DNA from: Okeania sp. SIO1I7
Lineage (GTDB): Bacteria; Cyanobacteriota; Cyanobacteriia; Cyanobacteriales; Microcoleaceae
DNA length: 64,000 bases
Assembly: GCA_010672585.1 (NCBI GenBank)
Contig: JAAHGF010000013.1
Location: 248,428 to 312,427, forward strand
Reading direction: 5' to 3'
This document shows, piece by piece, positions 49,335 to 59,352 of the stretch (its first letter is position 1; every line of letters begins with the position of its first letter). The position numbers and the translations under genes were made by a program. Below the pieces are notes generated by a model. That model saw nothing but the letters and a program-made list of their open reading frames with translations, was not told the origin of the DNA and ran no database searches.

Positions 49335-50137
49335 ATAGATAGCTATTGAAAATTATTTTATACAAGAATATTTTTTATGATACAGGTTTAAAAACTACTC
49401 AATAATATTAATAGCCATTTGTTTTATTCTAGTTATTAACTCTAAAATATTATTATCTTTGTCATATTTTCTAAGCATTACTCTTAAAGTATCAATGCTA
49501 TAATCTGAACTATAATAACTGCTAATTAATTTTCTAAAATAAGCCAAAGAAATTAATTCCTTTTGTTTTCTGATTTTATTAAATTTATCATCACTTTTTT
49601 GATCGTAAATATTATCTAGATGATAATAATTATTAGGGTCTGTGGGAACTTTTAAAATCTCACACAAATATTGGTTCATCAGAGGATGGCTTGAAGTAAT
49701 TAAAATTGTTTCATCTATATTTGCTTCTATATTTGCTTCCTTTTTTAAGCTTTCTTCCAATAAATATAATAATTTTTCTTCCCTTGTAACTTCATCTTGA
49801 TTAATTTCTTCATTTTTGATCTTACTATTTTCATCATTGCTTTTATGTTTAATTTCATCTTCCATTTGATTTTCAATCTTAGAAACACTATTAATTGTAT
49901 TTAATCCAAGTTTCAGTGCTTCAAGTAAGAATGTCTCTAAAGACAAATTTGCTTTATCTTGAGGTATTAAATCTAATATTTCTGAAGGTATTTCTAGATT
50001 CATCATAATATTTTGGATTAACTATACATAATTAAGCTTGAAATTAAATAGTTATCATAACACATAATGAAACGAAGTGGATGAAGTACAGCAAAGTGAA
50101 CAGTTTTTTTTTGCACAATTGATTACAAAAAACACTA
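49335..50137. mobile_element. Insertion of about 800 bp in the restriction gene
   Basis: The restriction-gene homology stops near 49321 and resumes at 50145. TTTATAT occurs at both edges (49328-49334, 50138-50144) and could be a target duplication, but removing exactly 810 bp leaves the two parts out of frame by one base, so either the edge is elsewhere or a further indel exists. No inverted terminal repeats are obvious. It carries one minus-strand frame. Confidence 0.6.
49395..50006 (-). CDS. Unknown protein carried by the insertion
   Basis: 203 codons (MMNLEIPSEILDLIPQDK...). I do not recognise it. N-terminal LEIPSEILDLIPQDKANLSL resembles the start of small DNA-binding or antitoxin-like proteins, followed by LETFLLEALKLGL, a Lys/Asn/Glu-rich central linker (45-85), then a helical C-terminal part (YFRKLISSYYSSDYSIDTLR). 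No transposase motifs (no DDE, HUH or serine-recombinase signature). Very AT-rich. It is antisense to the gene it interrupts. Start may be either of two adjacent ATGs (50006, 50003). Confidence 0.5.
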   Translation of the reverse strand: MMNLEIPSEILDLIPQDKANLSLETFLLEALKLGLNTINSVSKIENQMEDEIKHKSNDENSKIKNEEINQDEVTREEKLLYLLEESLKKEANIEANIDETILITSSHPLMNQYLCEILKVPTDPNNYYHLDNIYDQKSDDKFNKIRKQKELISLAYFRKLISSYYSSDYSIDTLRVMLRKYDKDNNILELITRIKQMAINIIE

Positions 50138-50922
50138 TTTATATGAACAAATATCTGAAAGTTCTTATGACGATATTCGCCGGAAAGATTTAAAATTAAT
50201 CGTCCTCGCAGGAATTATTATTCCTAGTGCTGCTAATCCAAATTCAGCTAGAAATGATGGTACAAGATCTTTTGCTTTAAATCCCGATATTGCTAATCTA
50301 GTTAAAAATTTTGGCTCAAATAATTGGGAAGAAGAGGTTGATATTTTTTTAGCTAATCGAGTCACTCTAGAACAACAACTTTCTAGTCAACGAGAAATAA
50401 GTTTAATTCCTGTTAATTTTCCTTCTGGTAAAGTCTTAAATTTTAGTCCTGGCAAACATAATGAATTACAGAAAGCAATTATTGAAAGTTTTTTACCTAG
50501 ATATGGTTATGGTGCAGAAATTTTATATGTCGGCGATACAGCCAAGAAGTTTTTACATTTAGAAAAAAACAAACTGAAAAAACTAAACTTTTTTGAATTA
50601 TCTAATGGAGAATTACCCGACATACGACATAGTAGCTTACTCACAACAGAAAAATTGGATTTATTTGATAGAAGCTGTTCATAGTTCAGGCGTAATTTCC
50701 AATGTACGTTTATTAGAATTGAAAAAATTGACAGAAAAATGTCAGGCTGACATAATTTTTATCACAGCTTTTCTAGACAATAGTACTTTTCGCAAGTTTG
50801 CGGCTGATATTGCTTGGGAAACAGAAGTTTGGATTGCTGATGCACCAGACCATATAATTCATTTTGATGGGGAAAAATTTTTAGGTCCTTATTCTCAAAT
50901 AACCGATACTTGAAAAAAAATT

Positions 50923-51108
50923 ATGACTGAAATTAACTGGCAATTATTCTGGATATTAATGATTTTGCATTGTGTTATTGGTACTGCTGCTGCTTTTGTG
51001 GCAAAAAGTAGAGGTAGAAATTTTAATATTTGGCTAGGTTGGGGTTTATTGGGGGGTACTATTGCTTTGATAACTGCATTTTTGATGCCAGATAAAAATT
51101 TAGATTGA
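50923..51108 (+). CDS. Small two-helix membrane protein
   Basis: 61 residues with two hydrophobic helices (about 8-26, FWILMILHCVIGTAAAFVA, and 36-56, IWLGWGLLGGTIALITAFLM) separated by KSRGRNFN. Such short proteins with the KSRGR-x-x-x-W pattern are frequent in bacteria and of unknown function. It starts nine bases after the broken restriction gene, in the same direction, and may be part of the same transcript. Confidence 0.6.
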   Translation: MTEINWQLFWILMILHCVIGTAAAFVAKSRGRNFNIWLGWGLLGGTIALITAFLMPDKNLD

Positions 51109-51299
51109 CAAGAAAATTAATTAGTTGATAATTAGAAAAATTTACCTAGATATAGACAGAGAGAAAAGTTGAGAGATATTACTCTTTACTTACCTATAAA
51201 AATTTGTCTGCTTTGGAATAGCTTTGATATTTTGAGGGATGGAATAAGTGAAAGAAACTAGAAAGCAATTTGCGGAAGTAATTATAATATTTAGCCAAA

Positions 51300-51480
51300 A
51301 AAGTAGTTGAATAAAAAGTCATGCGTAGGGGCGAGCAGATCCTTATAGTTCCTATGATATCAAAATTTTTGTGCAGATGCAACCGAAAATCCTTTGACGC
51401 GCGATTTTTTAGAGCTTAAGACAATGAAAATATTTGTGGTTTTCCACGCTAGGAGGGATGGATGGAAAGATTTGATGAGG
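51300..51480 (-). repeat. Inverted relative of the 59.5-60.7 kb repeat unit
   Basis: The minus strand reads CTCGCCCCTACGCATGACTTTTTATTCAAC and, upstream of that, AAGCTCTAAAAAATCGCGCG...AAAATTTTGATATCATA, the same blocks in the same order as at 59690-59800, 60160-60280 and 60610-60720. (Motif text abbreviated; the blocks lie at 51308-51340 and 51355-51425.). Confidence 0.65.
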
Positions 51481-51531
51481 GAAAAACAAGCATATAAAAT
51501 TCCTAGAGCTTCACAGGATGAAAATTTCAAC

Positions 51532-52900
51532 AAATATCTACTTACCTCTAGGTAGACCAAACATCTGGTGAAATTATCTGATAAATTGGCGACTATCTAT
51601 ATTTGGAAGTGAAATTTTCATCTGCTCCGAAAACTGGTAAAAAGTCGAAGGGAGATAAGAGGCGATCGCTCCACTTTAACAAATATCTACTTGACTCTAG
51701 CTAAAGCAGATATTCTGGAAAAGTCTCTGAGAAATTTTCGACTATCTATAGAAAGAAGTGAAATTTTTATCTCCTCAAAAAACTGGTAAAAAGTCGAGGG
51801 TAGACAAGAGGCTATCGCTCAACTTCAGAAAATATCTACTTCCCTATAGAAACAGCAAATGTTCTGGAGAAGTCTCTGAGAAATTTTCGACTATCTATAG
51901 AAAGAAGTGAAATTTTTATCTCCTCAAAAAACTGGTAAAAAGTCGGTGGTAAGCAAGAGGCGATCGCTCAACTTCAGACAATATCTACTTACTTCTAGAA
52001 AGAGCAAATATTTTGCGAAAAGTTTCTGGCAAATTTTCGGCTACCTGTATATAGAAGTGAAATTTTTATCTCTGAGAAAACTGGCAAAAAGTCGAAGATA
52101 GACAAGAAGTGATCGCTCAATTTCAGAAAATATCTACTTATCTCTAGGTAAAGCAAAAATGCAGATATCTGAGAAAAATCTCTGACAAGTTCTCGACTAC
52201 CTATATATGAAAGTTAAATTTTCATCTCTGAGCAGAACTGGTAAAAAGTCGAGGGGAGGCAAGAGGCAGTTGCTCCACTTTAGAAAATATCTACTTACTT
52301 CTAGATAGACCAGATATTTAAGAAAAGTCTCTGACAAATTTTCGACTATCTATATATAGAAGTTAAATTTTCACCTGTGAGGAAAACTAGCAAAAATTTG
52401 ATGGGAAGCAAGAGATAGTTGCTCCACTTCAGAAAATATCTACTTAGGGTTTGCTGAAAAAGTCTTATGGGTGAGGGTAGGAGACAGGAGACAGGAGAAA
52501 TGGGAATGAGCGAGGAAGTAGTCGGAAAAATTGTCAGAGCGATTTTTCTGCCATAATCATCCCAAAATACTAGCTTTTTGGGCTTTTTGAGCTGAAAACA
52601 GGCGCACTTTTTTAGACCAAAAAACGCACTTACCAATATCAGTCAATGCTTTGATATTTAATCAGCAAGCCCTACTTACTTCTAGATAGACCAGATATTT
52701 GAGAAAAGTCTCTGACAAATTTTCGATTATCTATATAAGAGTGAAATTTTCATCTCTGAGAAAAGTCTCTGACAAATTTTCGACTATCTATATATAGAAG
52801 TGAAATTTTCTACCTGTTCCAAAAACTGGCAAAAAGTTGAGGGAAGCCAAGAGGTAGTTGCTGCACTTCAGAAAATATCTACTTACCTGTAGGCAGAAAT
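51532..52900. repeat. 149-bp-period tandem array
   Basis: The phrase AAATATCTACTT recurs with starts at about 51532, 51681, 51830, 51979, 52128, 52285 and 52434, spacing 149 bases apart from one 157. Each unit also has AAATTTTCGACTATCTATA, GAAGTGAAATTTTCATCT and ACTGGTAAAAAGTCGA. The array resumes after the miniature element and fades out before 52930. 149 is not a multiple of three and no frame stays open, so it is noncoding. Confidence 0.85.
52447..52672. mobile_element. TANTTA-duplicating miniature element, copy 10, inside tandem array
   Basis: 226 bp, ends GGGTTTGCTG and CAGCAAGCCC. Flanks are TACTTA on both sides (52441-52446, 52673-52678). The neighbouring array unit at 52285 has the uninterrupted target ATCTACTTACTTCTAGATAG, which equals this site with the element and one TACTTA removed. 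Confidence 0.9.
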
Positions 52901-52941
52901 GTGAAAATTACTGACTGAAAAAATTCATACTTCAGTAAATC

Positions 52942-55905
52942 TCAATTTTCCTCCACTTTGGGCGGATATTTTTCCAATACTTCTCGCAAATATTTCCCAG
53001 TATAAGACTTTAAATTCTCTGCCACATCTTCCGGCGTTCCACAAACAATTATTTCTCCTCCTTTATCTCCACCTTCCGGACCTAAATCTATTACCCAGTC
53101 TGCACAACGAATCACATCTAAATTATGCTCAATTACCACAATCGAATTTCCCTTATCTACCAACCTCTGCAAAATATTCAATAACTGATGAACGTCATAA
53201 AAAGATAAACCAGTTGTTGGCTCATCTATTAAATAAATAGTTTTTCCAGTTGCCCGTCGAGATAACTCCGAAGCTAATTTTACTCGTTGAGCTTCCCCAC
53301 CAGAAAGAGTCGGTGCAGACTGACCTAATTTGACATAACCTAACCCCACATCTAATAAAGTTTGTAATCGACTCGCCGCCCTCGGAATATTTTTAAATAC
53401 TTCCAAACCTTCCTCCACAGTCATATCCAAAACATCAGCAATTGACTTATCCTTATATCTGACCTGCAAAGTTTCTCTGTTATATCTTGCACCCTTACAA
53501 ACATCACATTGCACATAAACATCTGGTAGAAAATTCATTTCAATTACATTTACACCTTGTCCGCTACAAGCTTCACATCTCCCACCTTTAACATTAAAAG
53601 AAAATCTTCCCGGTTTATAACCTCTTGCCTTAGCTTCAATAGTTTCAGCAAAAATTCCTCGAATTACATCAAATACTCCTGTATAAGTTGCCGGATTTGA
53701 ACGGGGAGTTCTACCAATAGGTGATTGGTCAATTACAATTGCCTTATCTATTGCTTTTAATCCCTTGATTTTTTCCAAATTTTTCGGGAATGGAACTTTT
53801 CGACTTAGATGATTTTGCAAAGCCGGATAAAGTAATTCGTTAATTAAGGTAGATTTTCCCGAACCAGAAACTCCAGTAATACAGACAAGTTTTCCCAGAG
53901 GAATTTCTACATCTATATTTTTGAGGTTATTTCTATGACAATTTTTCAACAGTAGAGACTTTCCATTTCCCTCTCTTCTTTCCGGTGGAGTAGCAATAAC
54001 TTTTTTGCCAGATAAATAAGCACCAGTTACCGACTCTTCAGTTGATAATAATGTCTGAAAATTCCCCTGAGAAACTATTCGCCCCCCATGCACTCCCGCC
54101 CCCGGACCTATATCAATAATATGGTCGGCTGTTCTAATAGTTTCTTCGTCATGTTCCACAACTATTAATGTATTTCCTAAATCTCGAAGTTTGATTAAAG
54201 TTTGCAAAAGACGACTATTATCTCTTTGATGTAAACCAATACTTGGTTCGTCTAAAACATAGAGAACTCCTGTTAAACCAGAACCAATTTGTGTTGCTAA
54301 TCTAATTCTTTGCGCTTCTCCTCCAGAAAGTGTCATTGTTGCTCGGTCTAATGTTAGATAATCTAAGCCAACATCCAACAGAAATTGTAATCTTGCCCGA
54401 ATTTCTCTCAATACTAATTCGGCAATTTTTGCTTGCCGTTCGCTCAGTTGTAAATTATTGATTTTCTCCAAACATTCCCGAATCGAAACTTCTGTAAAAT
54501 CTGTAATTCTGTATTGCCCGACTTCTACAGAAAGTGCTTCTGGTTTTAATCTTTTCCCTTGGCAAGTTTCACAGGTTTGATTGACTAAATATTGTTCTAA
54601 TTTTTGTTTGATTAAATCCGAACCAGTCTCCTTATATTGCTTTTCCAAAGTCGGGATAACTCCAGGATAGTAACGATAATCTCCTTCTCCATTTTTCCTT
54701 TCTATCCAAATAGGTTCGTCGCTACCTTCAAGTACCAACTTTTGCTCTTTCTTGCTCAATTTATTCCAAGGAGTTTCTATCTCAAAGTCATAAGCTTCAG
54801 CCAAACTATAAAGCAGAGAAAAATAATAAGGATTTTCCTTATTCGACCAAGGAGCGATCGCTGAATATAAAGGTGCATTAGGGTCGGGTACGATTAAGTC
54901 CGGGGAAAATTGCTTCAGACTACCCAAGCCGTGACAAGTAGGACAAGCACCGTAGGGAGAGTTGAAGGAAAAGAGTCGCGGCGACAATTCCTCCATCACC
55001 GCTCCATGTTCCGGACAGGCAAAATTTTCCGAAAATACTATTTGAGTATGAGATTTTTCTATTTCTGTATCTAGTTCCTGATTGGAATTCTGCGAATTAT
55101 TAGCAGATTTAGAATTAGCTGAAGTTGCTATTTTTGCCGAGGTTAGGTTATACTTATTAAAACTCTGCACTGCACCTACCTCTGCTGATGTATTATTTAC
55201 TACGTCAACTAAAGCAATTCCAGTAGATTGACGTAGACAAGTACTAAGAGAATCTGCTAAACGTTCTTCTATACCTGGCTTTTTTATAAGTCTGTCAATC
55301 ACAACTTCTATCGTATGTGTATGATTTTTATCTAAATTGATGTTTTCAGCAATTTCTACAACCTCTCCATCAACCCTCAAACGAACAAATCCTTGAGCAG
55401 CTAAACTAGACAAAAGTTTCTTATGAGTACCCTTTTTGCCTCGAACCACGGGAGCTAAGATATGAAACTTAGTCCGGTCCGGAAGAGCCATAATTCTGTC
55501 ACACATTTCATCTATAGTCTGTGGGGCAATATTATGATGGCAGATGGGACAATGAGGTTCTCCCGCTCTACCAAATAGTAATCTCAGATAGTCGTAAATT
55601 TCGGTGACGGTGCCGACGGTGGAGCGAGGATTATGAGATGTAGATTTTTGGTCGATGGAAATGGCAGGGCTTAATCCTTCGATGGAGTCTACGTCTGGTT
55701 TATCCAGTTGTCCGAGAAATTGTCGGGCATAGGCACTGAGAGATTCCACATAACGACGTTGCCCTTCGGCGAAAATTGTGTCGAAGGCAAGGGAGGATTT
55801 GCCAGAGCCAGAAACTCCTGTGAAGATAATTAGGCGATCGCGTGGTAGTTCGAGGTCGATATTTTTGAGGTTATGTTGTCTAGCACCTCGGATGCGGATG
55901 GTCAT
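52942..55905 (-). CDS. uvrA: Excinuclease ABC subunit A
   Basis: 987 residues, within the normal UvrA range. UvrA is the ATP-dependent damage sensor of nucleotide excision repair, loading UvrB. Two ABC modules are present: Walker [13 protein letters not shown] (about 30-41) and [19 protein letters not shown] in the C-terminal half, each with an LSGGEAQR signature and an EPS/EPT Walker B. Zinc-binding Cys pairs are visible ([37 protein letters not shown]). An insertion of about 50 residues, Asn/Ser-rich, lies in the first module around 245-290 ([20 protein letters not shown]), which is variable in cyanobacteria. Transcribed alone; the start is the ATG at 55905. Confidence 0.96.
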   Translation of the reverse strand: MTIRIRGARQHNLKNIDLELPRDRLIIFTGVSGSGKSSLAFDTIFAEGQRRYVESLSAYARQFLGQLDKPDVDSIEGLSPAISIDQKSTSHNPRSTVGTVTEIYDYLRLLFGRAGEPHCPICHHNIAPQTIDEMCDRIMALPDRTKFHILAPVVRGKKGTHKKLLSSLAAQGFVRLRVDGEVVEIAENINLDKNHTHTIEVVIDRLIKKPGIEERLADSLSTCLRQSTGIALVDVVNNTSAEVGAVQSFNKYNLTSAKIATSANSKSANNSQNSNQELDTEIEKSHTQIVFSENFACPEHGAVMEELSPRLFSFNSPYGACPTCHGLGSLKQFSPDLIVPDPNAPLYSAIAPWSNKENPYYFSLLYSLAEAYDFEIETPWNKLSKKEQKLVLEGSDEPIWIERKNGEGDYRYYPGVIPTLEKQYKETGSDLIKQKLEQYLVNQTCETCQGKRLKPEALSVEVGQYRITDFTEVSIRECLEKINNLQLSERQAKIAELVLREIRARLQFLLDVGLDYLTLDRATMTLSGGEAQRIRLATQIGSGLTGVLYVLDEPSIGLHQRDNSRLLQTLIKLRDLGNTLIVVEHDEETIRTADHIIDIGPGAGVHGGRIVSQGNFQTLLSTEESVTGAYLSGKKVIATPPERREGNGKSLLLKNCHRNNLKNIDVEIPLGKLVCITGVSGSGKSTLINELLYPALQNHLSRKVPFPKNLEKIKGLKAIDKAIVIDQSPIGRTPRSNPATYTGVFDVIRGIFAETIEAKARGYKPGRFSFNVKGGRCEACSGQGVNVIEMNFLPDVYVQCDVCKGARYNRETLQVRYKDKSIADVLDMTVEEGLEVFKNIPRAASRLQTLLDVGLGYVKLGQSAPTLSGGEAQRVKLASELSRRATGKTIYLIDEPTTGLSFYDVHQLLNILQRLVDKGNSIVVIEHNLDVIRCADWVIDLGPEGGDKGGEIIVCGTPEDVAENLKSYTGKYLREVLEKYPPKVEEN

Positions 55906-56748
55906 TTCAGTTATCAGTTATCAGTTATCAGTTATCAATTATCGGTGAACTGCTAAATTTTTTCCCACCATCAAATCTTTCCATCTATCTCTCCTCAGTG
56001 GAAAATTACTAACGTTTTCATCTTGTGAAGCTCCGAAAAAATTAGTTGCCTCAAAGGATTTTCAGGAATCTTCCCCATGAGCAATGGCAGAATATTTTCA
56101 TTCTGTTAAGTACCCATAAGTATATGCTTGTTGTTCTCGAAATTTTTCCATCCATTCCTCCCCAGTGAAAAATTACCAAATCTTGAACAATACTTGCTCG
56201 ATAATTTCTTTTTTATGAATTAAGCCTCCGAGTAATTCGTCATTTTTATCTGGATGTTTGTCTAAAACTAGATAGTAATTTTCTGGTATTTCTATTTTTA
56301 TTTCGTCGCAATCTTGAGTCGGTAATTTCAGTTATCAGTTATCAGTTATCAGTATTTCCGGATGAAATATCTGGCTTAAAATACTGAAGTTTATTTTTTT
56401 CATTCCCTGAAAATGAGAGACTTGATACCTTGTTTTTCGGTCAAAACATTTTTCTTCGTTACGCCAAAAATCTATTAGATTTCCTCTTTCTAAGTTACGT
56501 CGTTTGCAAGTCAATTATATTGCTGAAAAACCAGTTTTTTGTTTATATAGCTGAAGTAAATATTTTGGTTATTGGAGTGATACTGTTTCAGGGAAGTTAA
56601 AAGTCAAAAGTAAGATTTTATATAGTCAAAACTTCGGCGCTAGAGTAATTTAAGAAAATTATTTTAAATCTTAAAGTTTAAAACTATTAACCCCAAAAAA
56701 TAATAATTCTTAGCTAGAAATTTTTGTCTGATTGAGGAGGTAAAAAAG
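55906..56748. other. Gap between uvrA and the NACHT gene
   Basis: No gene. CAGTTATCAGTTATCAG microsatellite flanks (55908-55940, 56325-56350) and diverged text of the 470-bp repeat (about 55965-56075, TGTGAAGCTCCGAAAAAATT). Confidence 0.5.
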
Positions 56749-58599
56749 TTATCCGTTATAGCTAACAAAATGTTGACGCAAAGAATCATGGATAAAGCGA
56801 AAACGACCTCCGACTTGTTGAATTAATTTTCTCTGAGCAACATATTTCAAAAATTTTTCATAGTTCCAAGGAATTAAACCATTTTGCCAGAGAATTAGTC
56901 TTAAACTAAAGTGTTGAATACATGGTACGCCTCCAGTTGATCAACCCATTATTACTCCTAAATATAAGCTAAATATTAGTGAATTTTGCAAAAATGTATT
57001 GTCTGTAGCTAAGGTGTACAAGTAGGGAATTAATAAAAAAAATGGAGTAGTTATTATAGAAATATATAGAGAATTTTTTAGTGATTCTTTAATTCCTTGG
57101 TTAGGAGTATGCTTTAATTTAATGTCTGTATTTAGCCCTAAAATCAGCCCTCCAATCAGCCCAAAAATCAGCCCATAAATCAGACTTTTCTTGATTGCTT
57201 GCCAGGAAAAGCTGAAAACTTCTTGGCATTTAATGTCTCCTGCCTTAAAAATCAGCCCTACAATCAGCCCTAAAATCAGCTCTAAAATCAGCCCTACAAT
57301 CAGCCCTACAATCAGCCCTCCAATCAGCCCATAAATCAGCCCTCCAATCAGCCCAAAAATCAGCCCATAAATCAGCCCATAAATCAGCCCATAAATCAGC
57401 CCATAAATCAGCTTTTGAGCATTATTTTTTAACCAACTAGGCTGGATATTTTCAATCAAAAACTCCGTTTGATTTTCAGCCTCTAACCGCGTTGCTAAAA
57501 AAGTTAACCAATGCCTAGTTTGCTTTTCAGAATAGAACAATTTTTCACGTTTTTCCACTTTATTACGCACTCGTTGTAAACATTCATCAATATAAGCTGC
57601 AAATAATTTTTCCTCATCATAAATAGGCTCCCCTTGATAAACAGTAACCATAATATTCAACAACAAAGGAATATTTGCCAACTCCCACATTTGAGAATTA
57701 TTTTGAATCACTTCCCACAAATCAACCTTACCCAAACCTTCCAAATAACGATAAATTTCCTCTCCTTCAGGAGACTGCAAACAATAAGCACCATTCAACT
57801 TTTCCAACCTAATATTTCCCTCTTGATATTCCTCATCCCGACAACAAACAACCAAACAAGTCCGAATATCCTCCCCAATAAAATCATTAATTTTCTCAAT
57901 ACAAAGTCGCTGCCGAACTAAACCTAATTCATCCAAACCATCCAACAACGGCAGAATTTTTCTATGACTTAATAAACTTCTGCTAATACTAAGTCGGCGA
58001 TCGCTCATACTATAAAATTTTTTCAAATACTGAATCAACCAATCTTGAATAGATAAATTATCCTTCTGCCAATTAGACAATTCAAAAATCACAGGAACAG
58101 GAGCATCAATATCATTTTCTGCCTCCTCAATTAACTCTTTTGCCAACCTCAATAAAGTAGTAGTTTTTCCCGATCCTGGTTTACCCATAATTAATAACTT
58201 ACCCGCCACATCCTGCCGATAAAAAACATCAATAATCTTAGTTTCAGGAGGTAGAGAAATTATCTTTTTTCTCTCAAATCTACCAACAGCTTCCTTCTGG
58301 GAAAACATCGGTAATTCTAAATATTGATTTACCAACAATTGATTTTGCTGTAGAGAATCTTCCAGTCGTTTAACAACTTCAACCTTAATTCCTTTCAGAA
58401 GTTCCGATCTAACTTTTGCCTCCCGATCTTCCGGGCGAAAAAAATTCAGAAAACCTTGAATAAAATCGGCAAAATTAAAATTATTAACATTTACATTTTC
58501 ATTGATAATAGCTGCAACTTTACCGTGATCTTTAACATCCCTAATATTTTGACTACCAATTCTAGCTGAATCATTTTGGTACTTATCTTTATTTCCCAT
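56749..58599 (-). pseudogene. NACHT NTPase with GLIxGLI membrane repeats, in-frame TGA near the end
   Basis: I start at the ATG at 58599 (MGNKDKYQND); the ATG at 58620 and TTG at 58629 are alternatives. The N-terminal tag IGSQNIRDVKDHGKVAAII (about 14-32) is shared with the next gene upstream. NACHT domain: Walker A GKPGSGKT (139-146), Walker B LPLLDGLDE (216-224), VVCCRDEEY and WELANIPLLLNIMV. Residues about 395-480 are a run of GLIYGLIxGLI units forming membrane helices. A TGA at 56941-56943 stops the frame after LGVIMG; the same frame continues for 63 codons (STGGVPCIQHFSLRLILWQN, NYEKFLKYVAQRKLIQQVGG, FIHDSLRQHF), exactly the usual C-terminus of this family. NACHT proteins in bacteria are often antiphage or programmed-death sensors. 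Confidence 0.8.
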
Positions 58600-58629
58600 A
58601 CTTAGGTAAAATTTCCCCATTTCAACCAA

Positions 58630-58980
58630 AAAGTATAGTTAACTGAGCAGCTAACTATACCTTCCATCAACAAATTCCTGAAAGATTTATTTATAGTAGT
58701 TATTAGAGTAGTTAGGGCATTCTCAAACTGTCAAATTTCTTCACAGCAAGAGTTTAACTTCTAACTTTTGACTTCTAATTTCTAGCTTTTGACTTTAGCC
58801 TGTCAAATTTCTTCACAGCAAGAGTTTAACTTCTAACTTTTGACTTCTAATTTCTAGCTTTTGAATTTTGACTTTTGACTTTTGACTTCAGCTTGTAAAT
58901 TTTTTTCACAGCAAGAGTTTAACTTCTAACTTTTGACTTCTAATTTCTAACTTTTGAATTTTGACTTTTGACTTTTGACT
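58630..58980. repeat. Three imperfect copies of a 70-90 bp repeat
   Basis: TCACAGCAAGAGTTTAACTT begins units near 58741, 58813 and 58906, each followed by CTAACTTTTGACTTCTAATT. Similar text (CACAGCAGTAATTTAACTTC) is at 26125-26160. No gene in the gap. Confidence 0.75.
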
Positions 58981-59352
58981 TCAGCTTTCTTGCCATCCTT
59001 TAATCGCACTAACAATAAAGGCACCCACTGGATTATCCAAAGCTTTTTCAAAAGCTGCTAACCCACCTGATGTACTTGCACTAATTAATTTTTGTTTTAA
59101 ATTAGGGTCACTTTCTATCTTTTTAATAGTCTCAGTTGCCACAATCATTTGTTCGGTAGTGGTATTAGTGGGATAGCTTTGAGAAAGCTGTTGTAAAATT
59201 TGTTGAACCTCTGCCACTGTCTCAGCCAAATTTTGCTCTTGAGCTTCATAGATTACCCCTGCAACTTTACCATTGTCTTTAACTATACGAACATTTTGAT
59301 TGCCTATACTAACTAAACTTTTTTGGTCGTAATTATTTCCGCTTGATTCCAT
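58981..59352 (-). CDS. Small NACHT-associated helical protein
   Basis: 123 residues. N-terminal IGNQNVRIVKDNGKVAGVI (about 16-34) matches the tag of the NACHT protein encoded just downstream. Then a helical stretch (LAETVAEVQQILQQLSQSYP, 45-65) and a C-terminal part (TIKKIESDPNLKQKLISAST...NPVGAFIVSAIKGW) typical of small proteins that accompany NACHT and other conflict NTPases in cyanobacteria, related in idea to effector-associated adaptor domains. It probably forms a homotypic contact with the NACHT protein. No enzyme motifs. Same strand, about 380 bp upstream of the NACHT start. Confidence 0.65.
   Translation of the reverse strand: MESSGNNYDQKSLVSIGNQNVRIVKDNGKVAGVIYEAQEQNLAETVAEVQQILQQLSQSYPTNTTTEQMIVATETIKKIESDPNLKQKLISASTSGGLAAFEKALDNPVGAFIVSAIKGWQES

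Larger units (their letters stand above)
49070..50913 (+). pseudogene. BsuBI/PstI-family restriction endonuclease, interrupted and frameshifted
   Basis: Three pieces of one gene. The N-terminal piece (49070 to about 49321) reads MSEISQYLTKSDKYEQFKKL...FGVPLEGMTQRRLERIAMAF. The middle piece (50145 to about 50624) reads EQISESSYDDIRRKDLKLIV, ARNDGTRSFALNPDIANLV, LPRYGYGAEILYVGDTAKKF. The last piece (to 50913) reads IVAYSQQKNWIYLIEAVHSS, ADIAWETEVWIADAPDHIIH and FDGEKFLGPY, the nuclease core of the family. Together they give about 340 residues, a normal length. Between the first two lies an approximately 800-bp insertion. Between the last two, the seven bases CGACATA are exactly duplicated (50618-50624, 50625-50631), shifting the frame. 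Cleavage activity should be lost. Confidence 0.88.
51109..52941. other. Noncoding tandem-array region downstream of the R-M locus
   Basis: 1.8 kb with no gene. It consists of a reverse copy of a repeat seen at 59.7-60.7 kb (51300-51480), then the 149-bp tandem array (51532 to about 52900) interrupted by a TANTTA element. Confidence 0.75.

Noticed and set aside
51532-52900. CRISPR array
   Set aside because: The period is 149 bases of continuous similarity with no alternation of short repeats and unique spacers, and no cas genes are present.
56941-56943. TGA as selenocysteine or other recoding
   Set aside because: No conserved Cys or Sec position is known at this point of the family and no SECIS-like hairpin is obvious; nonsense mutation is simpler.
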